64,000 bases of DNA from Verrucomicrobiota bacterium (GCA_023399155.1 JAEWQP010000017.1:1-64000), one strand, 5' to 3'; shown: positions 10,056-19,189, counted from the stretch's first letter. Made by a program: numbers and translations. The notes: a model not told the origin generated them from the sequence alone.

Positions 10056-10196
10056 ATGAAATCCATTCTCATCCAAACCATGCTCATCTACACGCTCGCC
10101 ACCGGAATCTCACTCGCCGTGGCGGCCCTGATCAAGGCCATCGACCGGGCCCTCCGGCCGGCCTCCCAGGCCTCGCCAACGAAAGGACCGCGCTGA
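10056..10196 (+). CDS. Small single-span membrane protein, OadG-like gamma subunit of a Na+-pumping decarboxylase
   Basis: A 46-residue peptide beginning MKSILIQTMLIYTLATG, with one hydrophobic span (residues 3-27) followed by a short basic cytoplasmic tail. This is the usual design of the gamma/OadG-type subunit that assembles and stabilises oxaloacetate or methylmalonyl-CoA decarboxylase complexes in the membrane. It lies 35 bases upstream of the gene for the beta subunit on the same strand, which supports the call more than the sequence does. It is shorter than typical OadG proteins, which are nearer 80 residues and carry a C-terminal Zn-binding tail; none is seen here. Longer in-frame starts exist (from 9924), but they add a Pro/Arg-rich leader unlike a membrane peptide. 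Confidence 0.65.
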   Translation: MKSILIQTMLIYTLATGISLAVAALIKAIDRALRPASQASPTKGPR

Positions 10197-10219
10197 TCAT
10201 CTCGCACACAAACGCCCAT

Positions 10220-10224
10220 GGAGG
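10220..10224 (+). promoter_or_regulatory. Shine-Dalgarno of the decarboxylase beta-subunit gene
   Basis: GGAGG lies seven bases before ATG 10232. It fixes the start of the beta subunit over the many longer in-frame alternatives upstream. Confidence 0.75.
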
Positions 10225-10231
10225 TTCCGCC

Positions 10232-11437
10232 ATGAACCAGTTTCTCGAATTGTTCCAAGGCATCGATACGCTCGCCAAATCCGATGCCGCCGTCGCCGCC
10301 GTGCGCATCGGTCTGATGCTGCTTGGCATCGCCCTGGTGTTCCTTGGCAAGAAGGGCGTCCTTGAGCCGCTCCTCATGATCCCGATGGGGATGGGCATGG
10401 CCGCCGTGAATGCCGGTGTGCTGTTCCTGCCGGGTCGGGTTCAAGGGACGCTCTTCGTCGATCCCCTTGTCACCGAGCCGGGGCAGCTCATTGAAATCCT
10501 GCAGATCGACTGCCTGCAGCCGGTCTACACCTTCGCCTTCAGCAACGGACTCATTGCGTGCTTCGTCTTCATGGGCATCGGTGCGCTGCTTGACGTCGGT
10601 TATGTCATGGCCCGTCCGTTCCAAAGCATGTTCCTGGCGCTCGCGGCCGAGCTTGGCACCGTGGGCACATTTCCGATCGCCATGGCCTGCGGTCTCAACG
10701 TCCGCGATGCGGCCTCGATCGCGATGGTCGGCGGGGCCGACGGGCCGATGGTGCTCTACACGTCGCTCTCGTTGTCGAAGGACATCTTCGTGCCGATCAC
10801 GGTCGTCGCCTACCTGTACCTGGGACTCACCTACGGTGGATTCCCGTTCCTCATCCGGTTCCTGGTCCCCAAGCGGCTGCGCATGATCACACCATCCAAG
10901 GAAACGCCGCGCGCCATCTCTAGCGGGGCCAAGCTCGCATTTGCCGTGGTGGCCTCCACGGTGCTTTGCCTGCTCTTCCCGATGGCGGCACCGTTGTTTC
11001 TCTCGCTTTTCGTCGGCGTCGCGGTGCGCGAGGCGGGCTTGAAAGTGTTCGTGGATTTCATGTCGGGCCCGCTGCTCTACGGCTCGACCTTCTTCCTCGG
11101 GCTCCTGCTGGGCGTCCTCTGCGAGGCGCACACGTTGCTTCAGCCCAAGATCCTGCTCCTGCTCGTGCTCGGCATTGTCTCGCTCTTCCTTTCGGGCGTG
11201 GGCGGCCTGCTTGGCGGGTATGCGCTCTATCTACTGACCGGCGGGCGCTTCAACCCCGTGATCGGCATCGCCGGCGTAAGTTGCGTGCCCTCAACTGCGA
11301 AAGTCGCCCAGAAGGTTGTCTCCGAGGACGCCCCCGCGGCCGTTATCCTGCAGCATGCCCTCGGGGCAAACATCTGCGGCGTGATCACGACGGCCATTCT
11401 CTGCGGCATCTATGTGACACTGGTTCCTCGCATGTGA
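10232..11437 (+). CDS. Sodium-ion-translocating decarboxylase, beta subunit (OadB/MmdB/GcdB family)
   Basis: A 401-residue polytopic membrane protein with around ten hydrophobic spans. It matches the beta subunit that couples decarboxylation of a biotin-bound carboxyl group to outward Na+ transport. Hallmarks visible are the 'GGADGPM' segment near residue 170, whose Asp is the conserved carboxylate of the ion path in this family, and the C-terminal 'NPVIGIAGVSCVPSTAKVAQ' and 'GANICGVI' regions. An OadG-like peptide precedes it, but no biotin carrier or carboxyltransferase alpha subunit is encoded in this window, so its substrate cannot be told. The downstream neighbours, after a gap of 233 bases, are genes of an [FeFe] hydrogenase, suggesting a shared role in fermentative energy metabolism. 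Confidence 0.92.
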   Translation: MNQFLELFQGIDTLAKSDAAVAAVRIGLMLLGIALVFLGKKGVLEPLLMIPMGMGMAAVNAGVLFLPGRVQGTLFVDPLVTEPGQLIEILQIDCLQPVYTFAFSNGLIACFVFMGIGALLDVGYVMARPFQSMFLALAAELGTVGTFPIAMACGLNVRDAASIAMVGGADGPMVLYTSLSLSKDIFVPITVVAYLYLGLTYGGFPFLIRFLVPKRLRMITPSKETPRAISSGAKLAFAVVASTVLCLLFPMAAPLFLSLFVGVAVREAGLKVFVDFMSGPLLYGSTFFLGLLLGVLCEAHTLLQPKILLLLVLGIVSLFLSGVGGLLGGYALYLLTGGRFNPVIGIAGVSCVPSTAKVAQKVVSEDAPAAVILQHALGANICGVITTAILCGIYVTLVPRM

Positions 11438-11670
11438 TCGAGCGGGTTTTGCTGCTGTCCGGCTCGGGCCCGTGCCCACTGATCGCGTCCGGCAAGTGAT
11501 GCGTCCAATCGGAAGCACCCCTGCTTCCATGCTTCACCTCGGCTTATTCTGAGCCACCGGGGCCGCTTCGCGTTGAAGCCCCGGCGCGGGCGTGAAGAAT
11601 TGCCGCAGCCGGCAAATTTCTTCCCCCGGGAATCCGGCTCCACCCCGCATCCTTCACCCCAGGGAAGATC

Positions 11671-12360
11671 ATGACGCATCGAGCGCACGAGACCGGCGCG
11701 GCGACGGAAGCACCGCGCGAAAGCTGGAAGAACGACGAAGGGGCCCTGTTGACGATGCTCGAGGAACTCGAGAAACGTCACGGCTACATCCCCCACCAGG
11801 TCAGCGATGAGATAGGCCGCGTGCTGGAGGTGCGGCTGGAGCGCTTGCGGCGCATCCAGAACAAGCTCGAGAGCAGCGTGCGCCGCGATGTGCAGACGCA
11901 GGTCGCGCGCTGGCGCGGCGAGGAGGGCAACCTTATCATGATCCTCCACGCCATCCAGAACCAGCACGGCTACGTACCCCGCGAGGTGGCGATGGAACTC
12001 TCGCGCGAACTCGGCGTGAAGCTCGCACGTATCTACGAAGTCATCACGTTCTACCATTATTTCAAGCTGCAGCCGCCCGGGAAGCACAACGTGACGGTCT
12101 GCAACGGGACGGCCTGCTACCTGAAGGGGTCCGGCGCCCTGCTTGCCGAGATTCGCAACCAGCTCGGCGTCGGCGAGGGCCAGACGACGGCCGACCGCGA
12201 GTTCCACGTGGAGGTCGTGCGGTGCATCGGCTGTTGCGGCATGTCCCCCGCCATGGTGTGCGACGGCAAGACCCACGGGCGGCTCAAGCCCTCCGATGTC
12301 GGCCCCATCCTCGCGCAGATGAAGACGTCGGCCGCTCCGGTGAAGGAGGTGTCGCTATGA
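11671..12360 (+). CDS. hydC: HydC-type (NuoE-like) [2Fe-2S] subunit of an NAD-linked [FeFe] hydrogenase
   Basis: A 229-residue protein of the 24-kDa NADH-dehydrogenase subunit family. The thioredoxin-like C-terminal half has the four expected cluster ligands: C144 and C149 in 'CNGTAC', and C185 and C189 in 'CIGCCG'. In HydABC enzymes this subunit passes electrons between the flavoprotein HydB and the hydrogenase. The N-terminal helical bundle appears twice: residues 24-61 and 86-123 share the pattern 'G.L..ML..L...HGY.P..V..E..R.L.V.L.R', so the protein is longer than the usual 160-residue relative. AGGGAA is placed five bases before ATG 11671. The stop overlaps the start of the next gene (ATGA), indicating translational coupling. 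Confidence 0.93.
   Translation: MTHRAHETGAATEAPRESWKNDEGALLTMLEELEKRHGYIPHQVSDEIGRVLEVRLERLRRIQNKLESSVRRDVQTQVARWRGEEGNLIMILHAIQNQHGYVPREVAMELSRELGVKLARIYEVITFYHYFKLQPPGKHNVTVCNGTACYLKGSGALLAEIRNQLGVGEGQTTADREFHVEVVRCIGCCGMSPAMVCDGKTHGRLKPSDVGPILAQMKTSAAPVKEVSL
12343..12349 (+). promoter_or_regulatory. Strong Shine-Dalgarno inside hydC that sets the hydB start
   Basis: AAGGAGG lies seven bases before ATG 12357. This excludes the longer in-frame start options further upstream and supports translational coupling of hydC and hydB. Confidence 0.85.
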
Positions 12361-14348
12361 ATGCGATCTCGGCCTCGGACCTCCTCCCCGACTCGCCCCG
12401 CCCGAAAGCCCCGGAGGAGTGGGTGCGTGTGCAGCTCGACACCGGCGGGATCGCGGCAGACGCGGAAACGACGCTCGAGGAACTCCGCGCCGCCGCGCGC
12501 GAGATCCAGCCGACGCTGCCCATCCTGCGCGTCGGTTCACACGGACGTTCCTATGCCGATCCCGTCGTGGAGGTGCGCACCAAGGGGATGCCCGGCGTTC
12601 TGTACGGGCAGGTGACCCCGCAAATCGCACGCACGCTCCTCACCGCGCACATGCGCGAGCACCGGTTGCTCGACGATCACGTGCTTTCCACGGGCGAGCG
12701 CGGCCAGGCCCTCACCGGCCCAACCACCCACCTGCTCGTCCTCGACACCGGCGCAGGCGAGGGCAAGACGGAGTTTTTCCAGTTCTCATTCGCGGAGGAG
12801 CTGAAACGGCGCGGCCTCGCGGCGGCTGTGCAGGTCGTGCGCGCCCTCGACATCGGGATCCACGACGAGGGTGTTGTCGTTCAGCTTCTTCCCTCGCGCG
12901 TGACCTACACCAACGTGCTCGCGCCCGATGTCGCGCGGATCGTCGACGAATCGCTCATCCATCAACGCACGCTCGATGACCTGCTCTGGAAGCAGCCCGA
13001 CCCGCAGGTGCGGATCGTCCTGCGCAACTGCGGCATCGTTGACCCGGAAGAGTTGTCCGACTATATCGTCCAGGCCAGCGGCTACCAGGCGCTGCGCCGG
13101 GCGGTGGTTGACATGACGCCCGAGCAGGTGATCGCCGAGCTGAAGGTCAGCGGCCTGCGCGGCCGCGGCGGCGCGGGCTTTCCAACCTGGAAAAAGTGGG
13201 ACCTCACGCGCGTCCAGCCGGCCGACCAGCGTTACGTGATCTGCAACGCCGACGAGGGCGACCCCGGTGCCTTCATGGACCGCAGCGTGCTTGAGAGCGA
13301 CCCGCACAGCGTGCTCGAGGGCATGATGATCGCCGCCTATGCGATCGGCTCGTCCATGGGCTACTTCTACATCCGGGCCGAGTATCCCAAGGCCGTGGCG
13401 CGCGTGGAGCGCGCGATCATCCAGGCGCGCGAGGCCGGCCTGCTCGGCAAAAACATCCTCGGCACGGGATTCTCCTTCGACGCGAAGATCCGCCTCGGTG
13501 CCGGTGCCTTCGTCTGCGGCGAAGAAACGGCGCTGATCGCCTCGATCGAGGGGAAGCGCGGCAGCCCGAGCCCGCGCCCGCCCTACCCGTCGGTGCGCGG
13601 CCTCTGGGAGAAGCCCACCTCGATCAACAACGTGGAAACCCTCGCCAACGTCCCGGCCATCCTCCTGCGCGGCGGAGCCTGGTACGCGAGTCACGGGATC
13701 GAGGGCTCGCGCGGCACGAAAGTGTTCGCCGTGACCGGCAAGGTGAAGCACGCACAACTGGTCGAGGTGCCGATGGGCACGACATTGCGCCAGATCGTGT
13801 TCGACGTCTGTGGCGGCGTGATCGAGGACCGCGAGATCAAGGCCGTCCAGACCGGCGGCCCGTCGGGCGGCGTGATCCCCGATTCACAGCTCGATACGCC
13901 GGTCGCGTACGAGACCCTGCAGCAGCTCGGCTCGATCATGGGCTCGGGCGGCATGATCGTGATGGATGCGACCGACTCCATCGTCGATGTGGCGAAGTTC
14001 TACCTGAAATTCTGCGTCGACGAATCCTGCGGCAAGTGCGCCCCGTGTCGCATCGGTGGATACCAGATGTCCCAGATCCTCGATCGCATCTCGCGCGGAC
14101 GCGGCACGCCCGAGGACATCCCCACGCTCCGCCGCATCTGTCTGGCCATGCAAAAGGGTTCGCTCTGTGGCCTGGGCCAGACCGCGCCGAACCCGGTGCT
14201 GTCCACGCTCCGCTACTTCCGCGAGGATTACCAGGCCTACATCGAAGGCGGGCCCAGCTACGCCCGGAAGATGAACCGCGCCGGCGGAAACGAACCGCCC
14301 CCGCGCCCCGTTGTCGCCACCCCAACCCAGACCGTCGCCACGCCATGA
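12357..14348 (+). CDS. hydB: HydB-type (NuoF-like) flavoprotein subunit of an NAD-linked [FeFe] hydrogenase
   Basis: A 663-residue NADH-binding flavoprotein that would exchange electrons with NAD(H) and, in bifurcating enzymes, ferredoxin. The NADH site 'GRGGAGFPTWKKW' is at 269-281, the FMN-site segment 'NADEGDPGAFMDR' at 297-309, 'FVCGEETALI' at 385-394, and the [4Fe-4S] ligands in 'ESCGKCAPCRIG' (556-567) plus C604. Upstream of this core are two thioredoxin-fold-like modules (about 21-110 and 122-212) that normally carry [2Fe-2S] clusters. In both, the usual cysteine positions hold other residues (for example 'VGSHGRSYADP'). The C-terminal two-cluster ferredoxin domain known from Thermotoga HydB is absent; the protein ends in a Pro/Thr tail. 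The genes overlap by ATGA on both sides, so hydC-hydB-hydA is clearly one operon. Confidence 0.93.
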   Translation: MNAISASDLLPDSPRPKAPEEWVRVQLDTGGIAADAETTLEELRAAAREIQPTLPILRVGSHGRSYADPVVEVRTKGMPGVLYGQVTPQIARTLLTAHMREHRLLDDHVLSTGERGQALTGPTTHLLVLDTGAGEGKTEFFQFSFAEELKRRGLAAAVQVVRALDIGIHDEGVVVQLLPSRVTYTNVLAPDVARIVDESLIHQRTLDDLLWKQPDPQVRIVLRNCGIVDPEELSDYIVQASGYQALRRAVVDMTPEQVIAELKVSGLRGRGGAGFPTWKKWDLTRVQPADQRYVICNADEGDPGAFMDRSVLESDPHSVLEGMMIAAYAIGSSMGYFYIRAEYPKAVARVERAIIQAREAGLLGKNILGTGFSFDAKIRLGAGAFVCGEETALIASIEGKRGSPSPRPPYPSVRGLWEKPTSINNVETLANVPAILLRGGAWYASHGIEGSRGTKVFAVTGKVKHAQLVEVPMGTTLRQIVFDVCGGVIEDREIKAVQTGGPSGGVIPDSQLDTPVAYETLQQLGSIMGSGGMIVMDATDSIVDVAKFYLKFCVDESCGKCAPCRIGGYQMSQILDRISRGRGTPEDIPTLRRICLAMQKGSLCGLGQTAPNPVLSTLRYFREDYQAYIEGGPSYARKMNRAGGNEPPPRPVVATPTQTVATP

Positions 14349-16150
14349 TCGCCACGATGAAAGCAACACCCGTCCCCGCGACCACGACCACCCCCGCCGC
14401 GGAGCTCGTGCACGCCAGGATCAACGGCCTGCCGGTCGAGGTTCCCGCCGGCACGAGCATCCTCGACGCCGCCCGCCGCGCCGCCGTGCAGATCCCGACC
14501 CTCTGCAAGCACAAGGACCTGCTTCCGACCGCCGCATGCGGCCTGTGCATCGTGCGCAACGGCACGAGCCCGCGGCTGCTGCGCGCCTGCTGCACGCCGC
14601 TCGAGCCCGGCATGGAGATCGTCACGCACGATCGCGAGATCGTCGACGTCCGCCGCGCGACCCTCGAGTTGATCCTTTCGAATCATCCACACGAGTGCCT
14701 CACCTGCGCGCGCAACGGCGAATGCGAGCTGCAGGCGCTGGCCGCGAACTTCAACATCAGCCACGAGACGATCAAGCGACACGTGAACGACAATCCGCCC
14801 GATCGCTCGACGGGTTCGATCGTGATCGAGTTCGCCAAGTGCATCAAGTGCGGCCGCTGCGTGCAGGTCTGCCAGGACATCCAGGACGTCTGGGCCCTCT
14901 CTTTCCTCGACCGCGGCATCCGCACGCGGATGGCGCCCGCCGGCGACATCTCGCTGGCCGAGTCCCCGTGCGTGAAGTGCGGCCAGTGCTCGGCCCATTG
15001 CCCGACCGGCGCGATCGTCGAGAACGACGAGACAGCCGCCGTCTGGGAGGCGCTCAACGACAAGGACAAGGTCTGCGTGGTGCAGATCGCGCCCTCCGTG
15101 CGCGTCACCGTGGGCGAGGCGTTCGGACTCCCGCCCGGGACGAACCTGACGAAGAAGCTCTACACCGCGCTCCGACGCCTCGGTTTCCATGCCGTGTTCG
15201 ACACGAATTTCGCGGCCGACGTGACGATCGTGGAGGAGGCGAGCGAGTTCATCGAGCGCTTCGCCCACGGTCGAGGTGTGCTTCCGCTCATCACATCGTG
15301 TTGTCCCTCATGGACGGACTACATGGAGAAGAACCACTGGGACTTCATCGACAGCTTCTCCACTGCCAAATCGCCGCAGCAGATGCTCGGCGTGCTGGCC
15401 AAGACCTACTATGCCAAGCACGCCGGCATCGATCCGGCCCGGCTGTTCGTTGTCTCGATCATGCCGTGCACGGCGAAGAAGTACGAGCTCTCGCGCACGG
15501 AGGAGATGTTTGCCTCGGGTCACAAGGACGTCGACATCGCGCTGACCACGCGCGAACTCGCCCGCATGCTCAAGCAGTCGGGCATCGACTTCCTCAACGT
15601 CGACAATGGCGAGGCCGACTCGATCCTCGGCAGCTACACGGGCGCGGGCACGATCTTCGGCGCAACCGGAGGCGTGATGGAAGCCGCGCTGCGCACCGCG
15701 GTGTTTTACGCCACGGGCAAGAAGCTGGGGAAGGTGGAGTTCGAGGCCACCCGCGGGCTGGAGGGCGTGAAGACCGCTGAGGTCGCGGTCAACGGCAAGC
15801 CGGTGCGCGTCGCCGTGGCGCACGGGCTGCGGCATGTGGCCAGCGTCCTGGACGAAGTGCGCGCGGCGCGGGCAGCCGGGAAGGAGACACCCTACCACTT
15901 CATCGAGGTGATGGCCTGCCCGGGCGGATGCATCGGTGGCGGCGGACAGCCCTACGGCGTCGACAATGAACGGCGCCGGCTGCGCATCGCCGGTCTGTAT
16001 CAGGATGATCGCGACAAGGCGCTCCGATGCTCGCATGAGAATCCCGAGGTGATCCGGCTCTACGAGCAGTTCCTGGGCAAGCCGCTCTCGGACAAGGCGC
16101 ACGAACTCCTCCACACCCGCTACACCGCCCGCCCGCTCTATCAGCGCTGA
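14345..16150 (+). CDS. hydA: HydA-type catalytic subunit of [FeFe] hydrogenase
   Basis: A 601-residue enzyme that reversibly reduces protons to H2. The N-terminus carries a [2Fe-2S] domain (C54, C65, C68, C82 or C83), a His/Cys-ligated [4Fe-4S] site around 'HPHECLTCARNGECELQ' (114-130), and two [4Fe-4S] clusters ('CIKCGRCVQVC' 166-176, 'CVKCGQCSAHCP' 209-220). All three H-cluster signatures are intact: 'TSCCPSW' at 318-324, 'MPCTAKKYE' at 373-381, and the 'E.MACPGGC..GGGQP' motif at 521-536. Together with the NuoE- and NuoF-like partners this is the trimeric HydABC arrangement (group A3 type, usually electron-bifurcating). The maturation genes hydE, hydF and hydG are not in this window. The start is ATG 14345, overlapping the previous stop; ATG 14357 is also in frame. 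Confidence 0.96.
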   Translation: MIATMKATPVPATTTTPAAELVHARINGLPVEVPAGTSILDAARRAAVQIPTLCKHKDLLPTAACGLCIVRNGTSPRLLRACCTPLEPGMEIVTHDREIVDVRRATLELILSNHPHECLTCARNGECELQALAANFNISHETIKRHVNDNPPDRSTGSIVIEFAKCIKCGRCVQVCQDIQDVWALSFLDRGIRTRMAPAGDISLAESPCVKCGQCSAHCPTGAIVENDETAAVWEALNDKDKVCVVQIAPSVRVTVGEAFGLPPGTNLTKKLYTALRRLGFHAVFDTNFAADVTIVEEASEFIERFAHGRGVLPLITSCCPSWTDYMEKNHWDFIDSFSTAKSPQQMLGVLAKTYYAKHAGIDPARLFVVSIMPCTAKKYELSRTEEMFASGHKDVDIALTTRELARMLKQSGIDFLNVDNGEADSILGSYTGAGTIFGATGGVMEAALRTAVFYATGKKLGKVEFEATRGLEGVKTAEVAVNGKPVRVAVAHGLRHVASVLDEVRAARAAGKETPYHFIEVMACPGGCIGGGGQPYGVDNERRRLRIAGLYQDDRDKALRCSHENPEVIRLYEQFLGKPLSDKAHELLHTRYTARPLYQR

Positions 16151-16201
16151 TCCGGCATGCGGGGTCCGATCACTCCGCAGCCGGCCCGATCGCAGGACGC
16201 C

Positions 16202-18277
16202 ATGGCCTCCACCACGCCCAAGGCCAGGTTCCTCGCCCTCGCGGCCGCCGCTGTGGTCGTGGCTCCGGCTGTCGGTGGATCGGATGACGGCGACACCGTC
16301 GAGCTGACGCCCCTCACGATCGCCGAACGGTCTCACGCAGGCACGCGTACCCCGGACTCACACGTCCTCGACCTCGCGACCGATCCCCATCTGTCCTGGA
16401 CATCGGCGCCGGGGCTGGCGCGGCAGCTCTCCGGCCTGCCCGGCGTGGTGACTCAGGAAAGCTTCGGCGGCTTCGACCCGCCGCGGATCTCCATGCGTGG
16501 ATCCGGCCTGCAGAGTGCCCCGGTCAGCCGCGGGCTGCTCTGGACGCTGGATGGGCTGCCGCTCAACGCGAGCGACGGCTCGTTCAACAGCGGCGTGATC
16601 GACCTCACGCTCATGGACGCGGCGGCGGTCGATCCGGTGGCGGCGACGCCCGACACCGCCGCCCATGTGCTCGGGGGAGGCATTCGCCTGTATTCACCCA
16701 ACCGTGACGCGACAGCCCGGGCGTGGGTCGTGGCCGGCGAGCACGGTTTCCTTCGCGCCGGAGCGACGGGCCCGTTTCCGACAAGCGCCGCTGCGTCCGG
16801 CGCGACTGGAGGCACCCCGGAACCGATCCGCGCGGGGCTCGCCCACGCGTCGTGGGACGGGTGGCGTGCGCACAGCGAACAGCGGCGCACCGCGGCCCTG
16901 GTGAGCGTGGGCCATCGCTGGCGCGACGAAGGCCCGCGCTTTGCCGCCAGCGTCTATGCGACCGATGCCGCACTCGATGTACCCGGCCCTCTCACACGGG
17001 CGGACGCCCTTGGACGTCCCCGGAGCATTTCGGCAATCGTCGCCGCGGATCAGCCGCGCCGGGAGACCACCTTCGTGCACGCCTCAGCCGAACTCAGCTG
17101 GGATCGCGGCTCCGACGCGGCGGGGCGCATTGCCGTGGTGGCGCAGCATACCGACGACTGGTTCCGCCAGCTGCGGGCCAATGGCATCAGCGACACCAGG
17201 GGGACCGACCTGGGTGCGTTTTTCGAACTCAGCCGAAATCCGGGCGCGCACCATCTCGACGCCGGCCTGTGGCTGCGCGCCGGTCGGCGAGACCAGCAGC
17301 GCTGGACCAACGTCCTAGGAGCCGCCGGCACGCGCTTCTCCGACCTGACGCTGGACGCGACGCACGTCGCGGGATGGGTGGTCGATGCATGGCAGTTGAC
17401 GCCCGCGCTCGCCCTTCACGCCGGCGGCGCATTCGCCGCGAGTTCGCGCGAGTCCCTGGGTTCACCGGACCAGGCCCGCGGCGACGTCACCGACAGCGCC
17501 TTCCTGCCCCGAGCCTCGTTGCATTGGACTCCGGCGGACGACCTGGAGGTGTTTATCCGTGCGGCACGCGCCTCCGAATCACCGACATTCGACGATCTCC
17601 TGCCGGCGACCCGGAACGCCGGCGTCCTGACCGTGGCCTGGACGCCCTTGCGTCACCAAACTTCCACGACGCTTGAACTCGGATGCGTCACCACGCGTGG
17701 CCCGCTCACGGCCAGCCTCACGTTCTACGACGCACGCTGGGACGACGAACTGCTGCGGCTCGCCGATGCATCCGGAGCGTCACGCGGCACGGTAAACGCC
17801 GCGGGAACGCGCCACTCCGGCCTGGAATCCGCCGTGAGGCTCCGCCTGGCCGACCGCGGCGGGCACCGGCTCGACCTCGCCGTTACGCATGCATGGAGTC
17901 GCGCTGTATTCGACCAAAGGATATCCGGTGGGCGTCACCTCGCCGGCCTCCCCCCTCACGCGGGCGCCGCCCATCTCAGCTGGTCGGAATCAGGACGATT
18001 TTCCGCCTCGGTGAGCGCACACTGGATCGGGGGGACAACCTGGGCCGACCATGCAAACCGGCTGGGCTATTCCGGACACGTGGTCGTGCATGCGCGGGCA
18101 GGCTGCGCGTTGGGGCCGGGCTGGCAGGCGCTTGTTGAGGTCGACAATTGTCTTGATCGACGCATCATCGCCTCGACCTCCGGCGTCATTGATGTCGCAC
18201 GTGATCCTTCGTCCACCGCGCTCTTCCTGCCCGGCATGCCCAGGCAGGTGAGGATCGGCCTGACGTGGACGCGATGA
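16202..18277 (+). CDS. TonB-dependent outer-membrane receptor
   Basis: A 691-residue TonB-dependent transporter. ATG 16202 gives a clean signal peptide (MASTTPKARFLALAAAAVVVAP..); the alternative GTG/ATG starts upstream add a leader with no signal character. A plug domain follows ('QLSGLPGVVTQESFGGFDPPR..RG' around residues 75-110), then a beta-barrel rich in alternating aromatic strands, ending in 'RIGLTWTR', which resembles the terminal strand signature. Residues after the signal ('VELTPLTIAERS') occupy the TonB-box position. There is no STN domain. The substrate is unknown. It begins 51 bases after hydA and lies directly upstream of an EamA transporter, but a shared function with the hydrogenase is not indicated. 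Confidence 0.85.
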   Translation: MASTTPKARFLALAAAAVVVAPAVGGSDDGDTVELTPLTIAERSHAGTRTPDSHVLDLATDPHLSWTSAPGLARQLSGLPGVVTQESFGGFDPPRISMRGSGLQSAPVSRGLLWTLDGLPLNASDGSFNSGVIDLTLMDAAAVDPVAATPDTAAHVLGGGIRLYSPNRDATARAWVVAGEHGFLRAGATGPFPTSAAASGATGGTPEPIRAGLAHASWDGWRAHSEQRRTAALVSVGHRWRDEGPRFAASVYATDAALDVPGPLTRADALGRPRSISAIVAADQPRRETTFVHASAELSWDRGSDAAGRIAVVAQHTDDWFRQLRANGISDTRGTDLGAFFELSRNPGAHHLDAGLWLRAGRRDQQRWTNVLGAAGTRFSDLTLDATHVAGWVVDAWQLTPALALHAGGAFAASSRESLGSPDQARGDVTDSAFLPRASLHWTPADDLEVFIRAARASESPTFDDLLPATRNAGVLTVAWTPLRHQTSTTLELGCVTTRGPLTASLTFYDARWDDELLRLADASGASRGTVNAAGTRHSGLESAVRLRLADRGGHRLDLAVTHAWSRAVFDQRISGGRHLAGLPPHAGAAHLSWSESGRFSASVSAHWIGGTTWADHANRLGYSGHVVVHARAGCALGPGWQALVEVDNCLDRRIIASTSGVIDVARDPSSTALFLPGMPRQVRIGLTWTR

Positions 18278-18298
18278 CCGCGATCGCGCCCCCGAACG

Positions 18299-19189
18299 AT
18301 GTTCGCCGCCCTCCTCACCACCGCCCTCTTCGCCATCACCGCGCCGATCGCGCGCCGCGTCGCACAACTCCTGGGCCCGAGCCGCGCCAATGTGGCGCGT
18401 CTGACGGTGGCCGCCCTCATCCTCGCCCTGTGGGCCACGCTGTTCGGGCGCGGGCTGGGTGCCGCGGGTTTCTGGTTCCTGCTCAGTGGCGTGGCGGGCT
18501 TCGGCCTCGGTGGTTTCCTGATGTTCCAGGCCCTGCCCCGCGCGGGATCCAACCTCGCCAATCTCGTGGTGCAGTGCGGCTCGGCCGTGACCGCACTCCT
18601 GCTCGAACGCGCCTGGCTCGGCGCTGAACTCACGCTGGCCCAACTCGGCTGTATCGTCCTGATTCTGGTCGGCGTCGTGATCGGGCTCGCCCCGCGGAGT
18701 TTCCCCCAGCTCGCAGCATCCCAGGTGCGGCGCGGCGCCCTGCTCGCCATGCTGTCCGCGCTCGGCCAGGGAACCGGTGCGGTCCTCAGCCGGAAGGCAT
18801 TCATGGTGGCGCGCGACTCGGGCACGACGATTGACCCGGGCACGGCGACGTTCGAGCGCGTGCTCGGCGGGCTGCTCATCGGCCTGCTCGCCTGGGGATT
18901 GATGCGCGCCATCGCGGAGGGTCGCTCCCCGCGCCTGCCCTACGTTTCCGGATCGGCGTGGCCGTGGGTCCTGACCAACGCACTGACCGGTCCCGTCCTC
19001 GGCGTGACATGCATGCAATGGGCGCTCAGCACGACGCCTGCCGGCCTTGTGCAAACGATCGTCGCCATGGCGCCCCTACTCACCGCGCCCGTCGCACTGG
19101 GCCTGGGCGAGGCGCTGCCCCGGCGTCGTTACTTTGCCGGCACGGTCCTGGCATTCGTCGCCACGGCGGTGCTCTGGCAGCTGCGATAA
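18299..19189 (+). CDS. EamA/DMT-superfamily inner-membrane transporter
   Basis: A 296-residue integral membrane protein with about ten hydrophobic segments arranged as two halves of five, the pattern of EamA (drug/metabolite) transporters. It begins MFAALLTTALFAITAPIARR, and the second half contains 'ALTGPVLGVTCMQWALSTTPAGLVQTI', typical of the repeat in which one helix ends before a conserved Pro/Gly pair. The substrate is unknown; this superfamily exports amino acids, nucleobase-like compounds and drugs. It starts 21 bases after the TonB receptor stop and is probably cotranscribed with it. An upstream GTG at 18265 would overlap the receptor in another frame and is not preferred. Confidence 0.8.
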   Translation: MFAALLTTALFAITAPIARRVAQLLGPSRANVARLTVAALILALWATLFGRGLGAAGFWFLLSGVAGFGLGGFLMFQALPRAGSNLANLVVQCGSAVTALLLERAWLGAELTLAQLGCIVLILVGVVIGLAPRSFPQLAASQVRRGALLAMLSALGQGTGAVLSRKAFMVARDSGTTIDPGTATFERVLGGLLIGLLAWGLMRAIAEGRSPRLPYVSGSAWPWVLTNALTGPVLGVTCMQWALSTTPAGLVQTIVAMAPLLTAPVALGLGEALPRRRYFAGTVLAFVATAVLWQLR

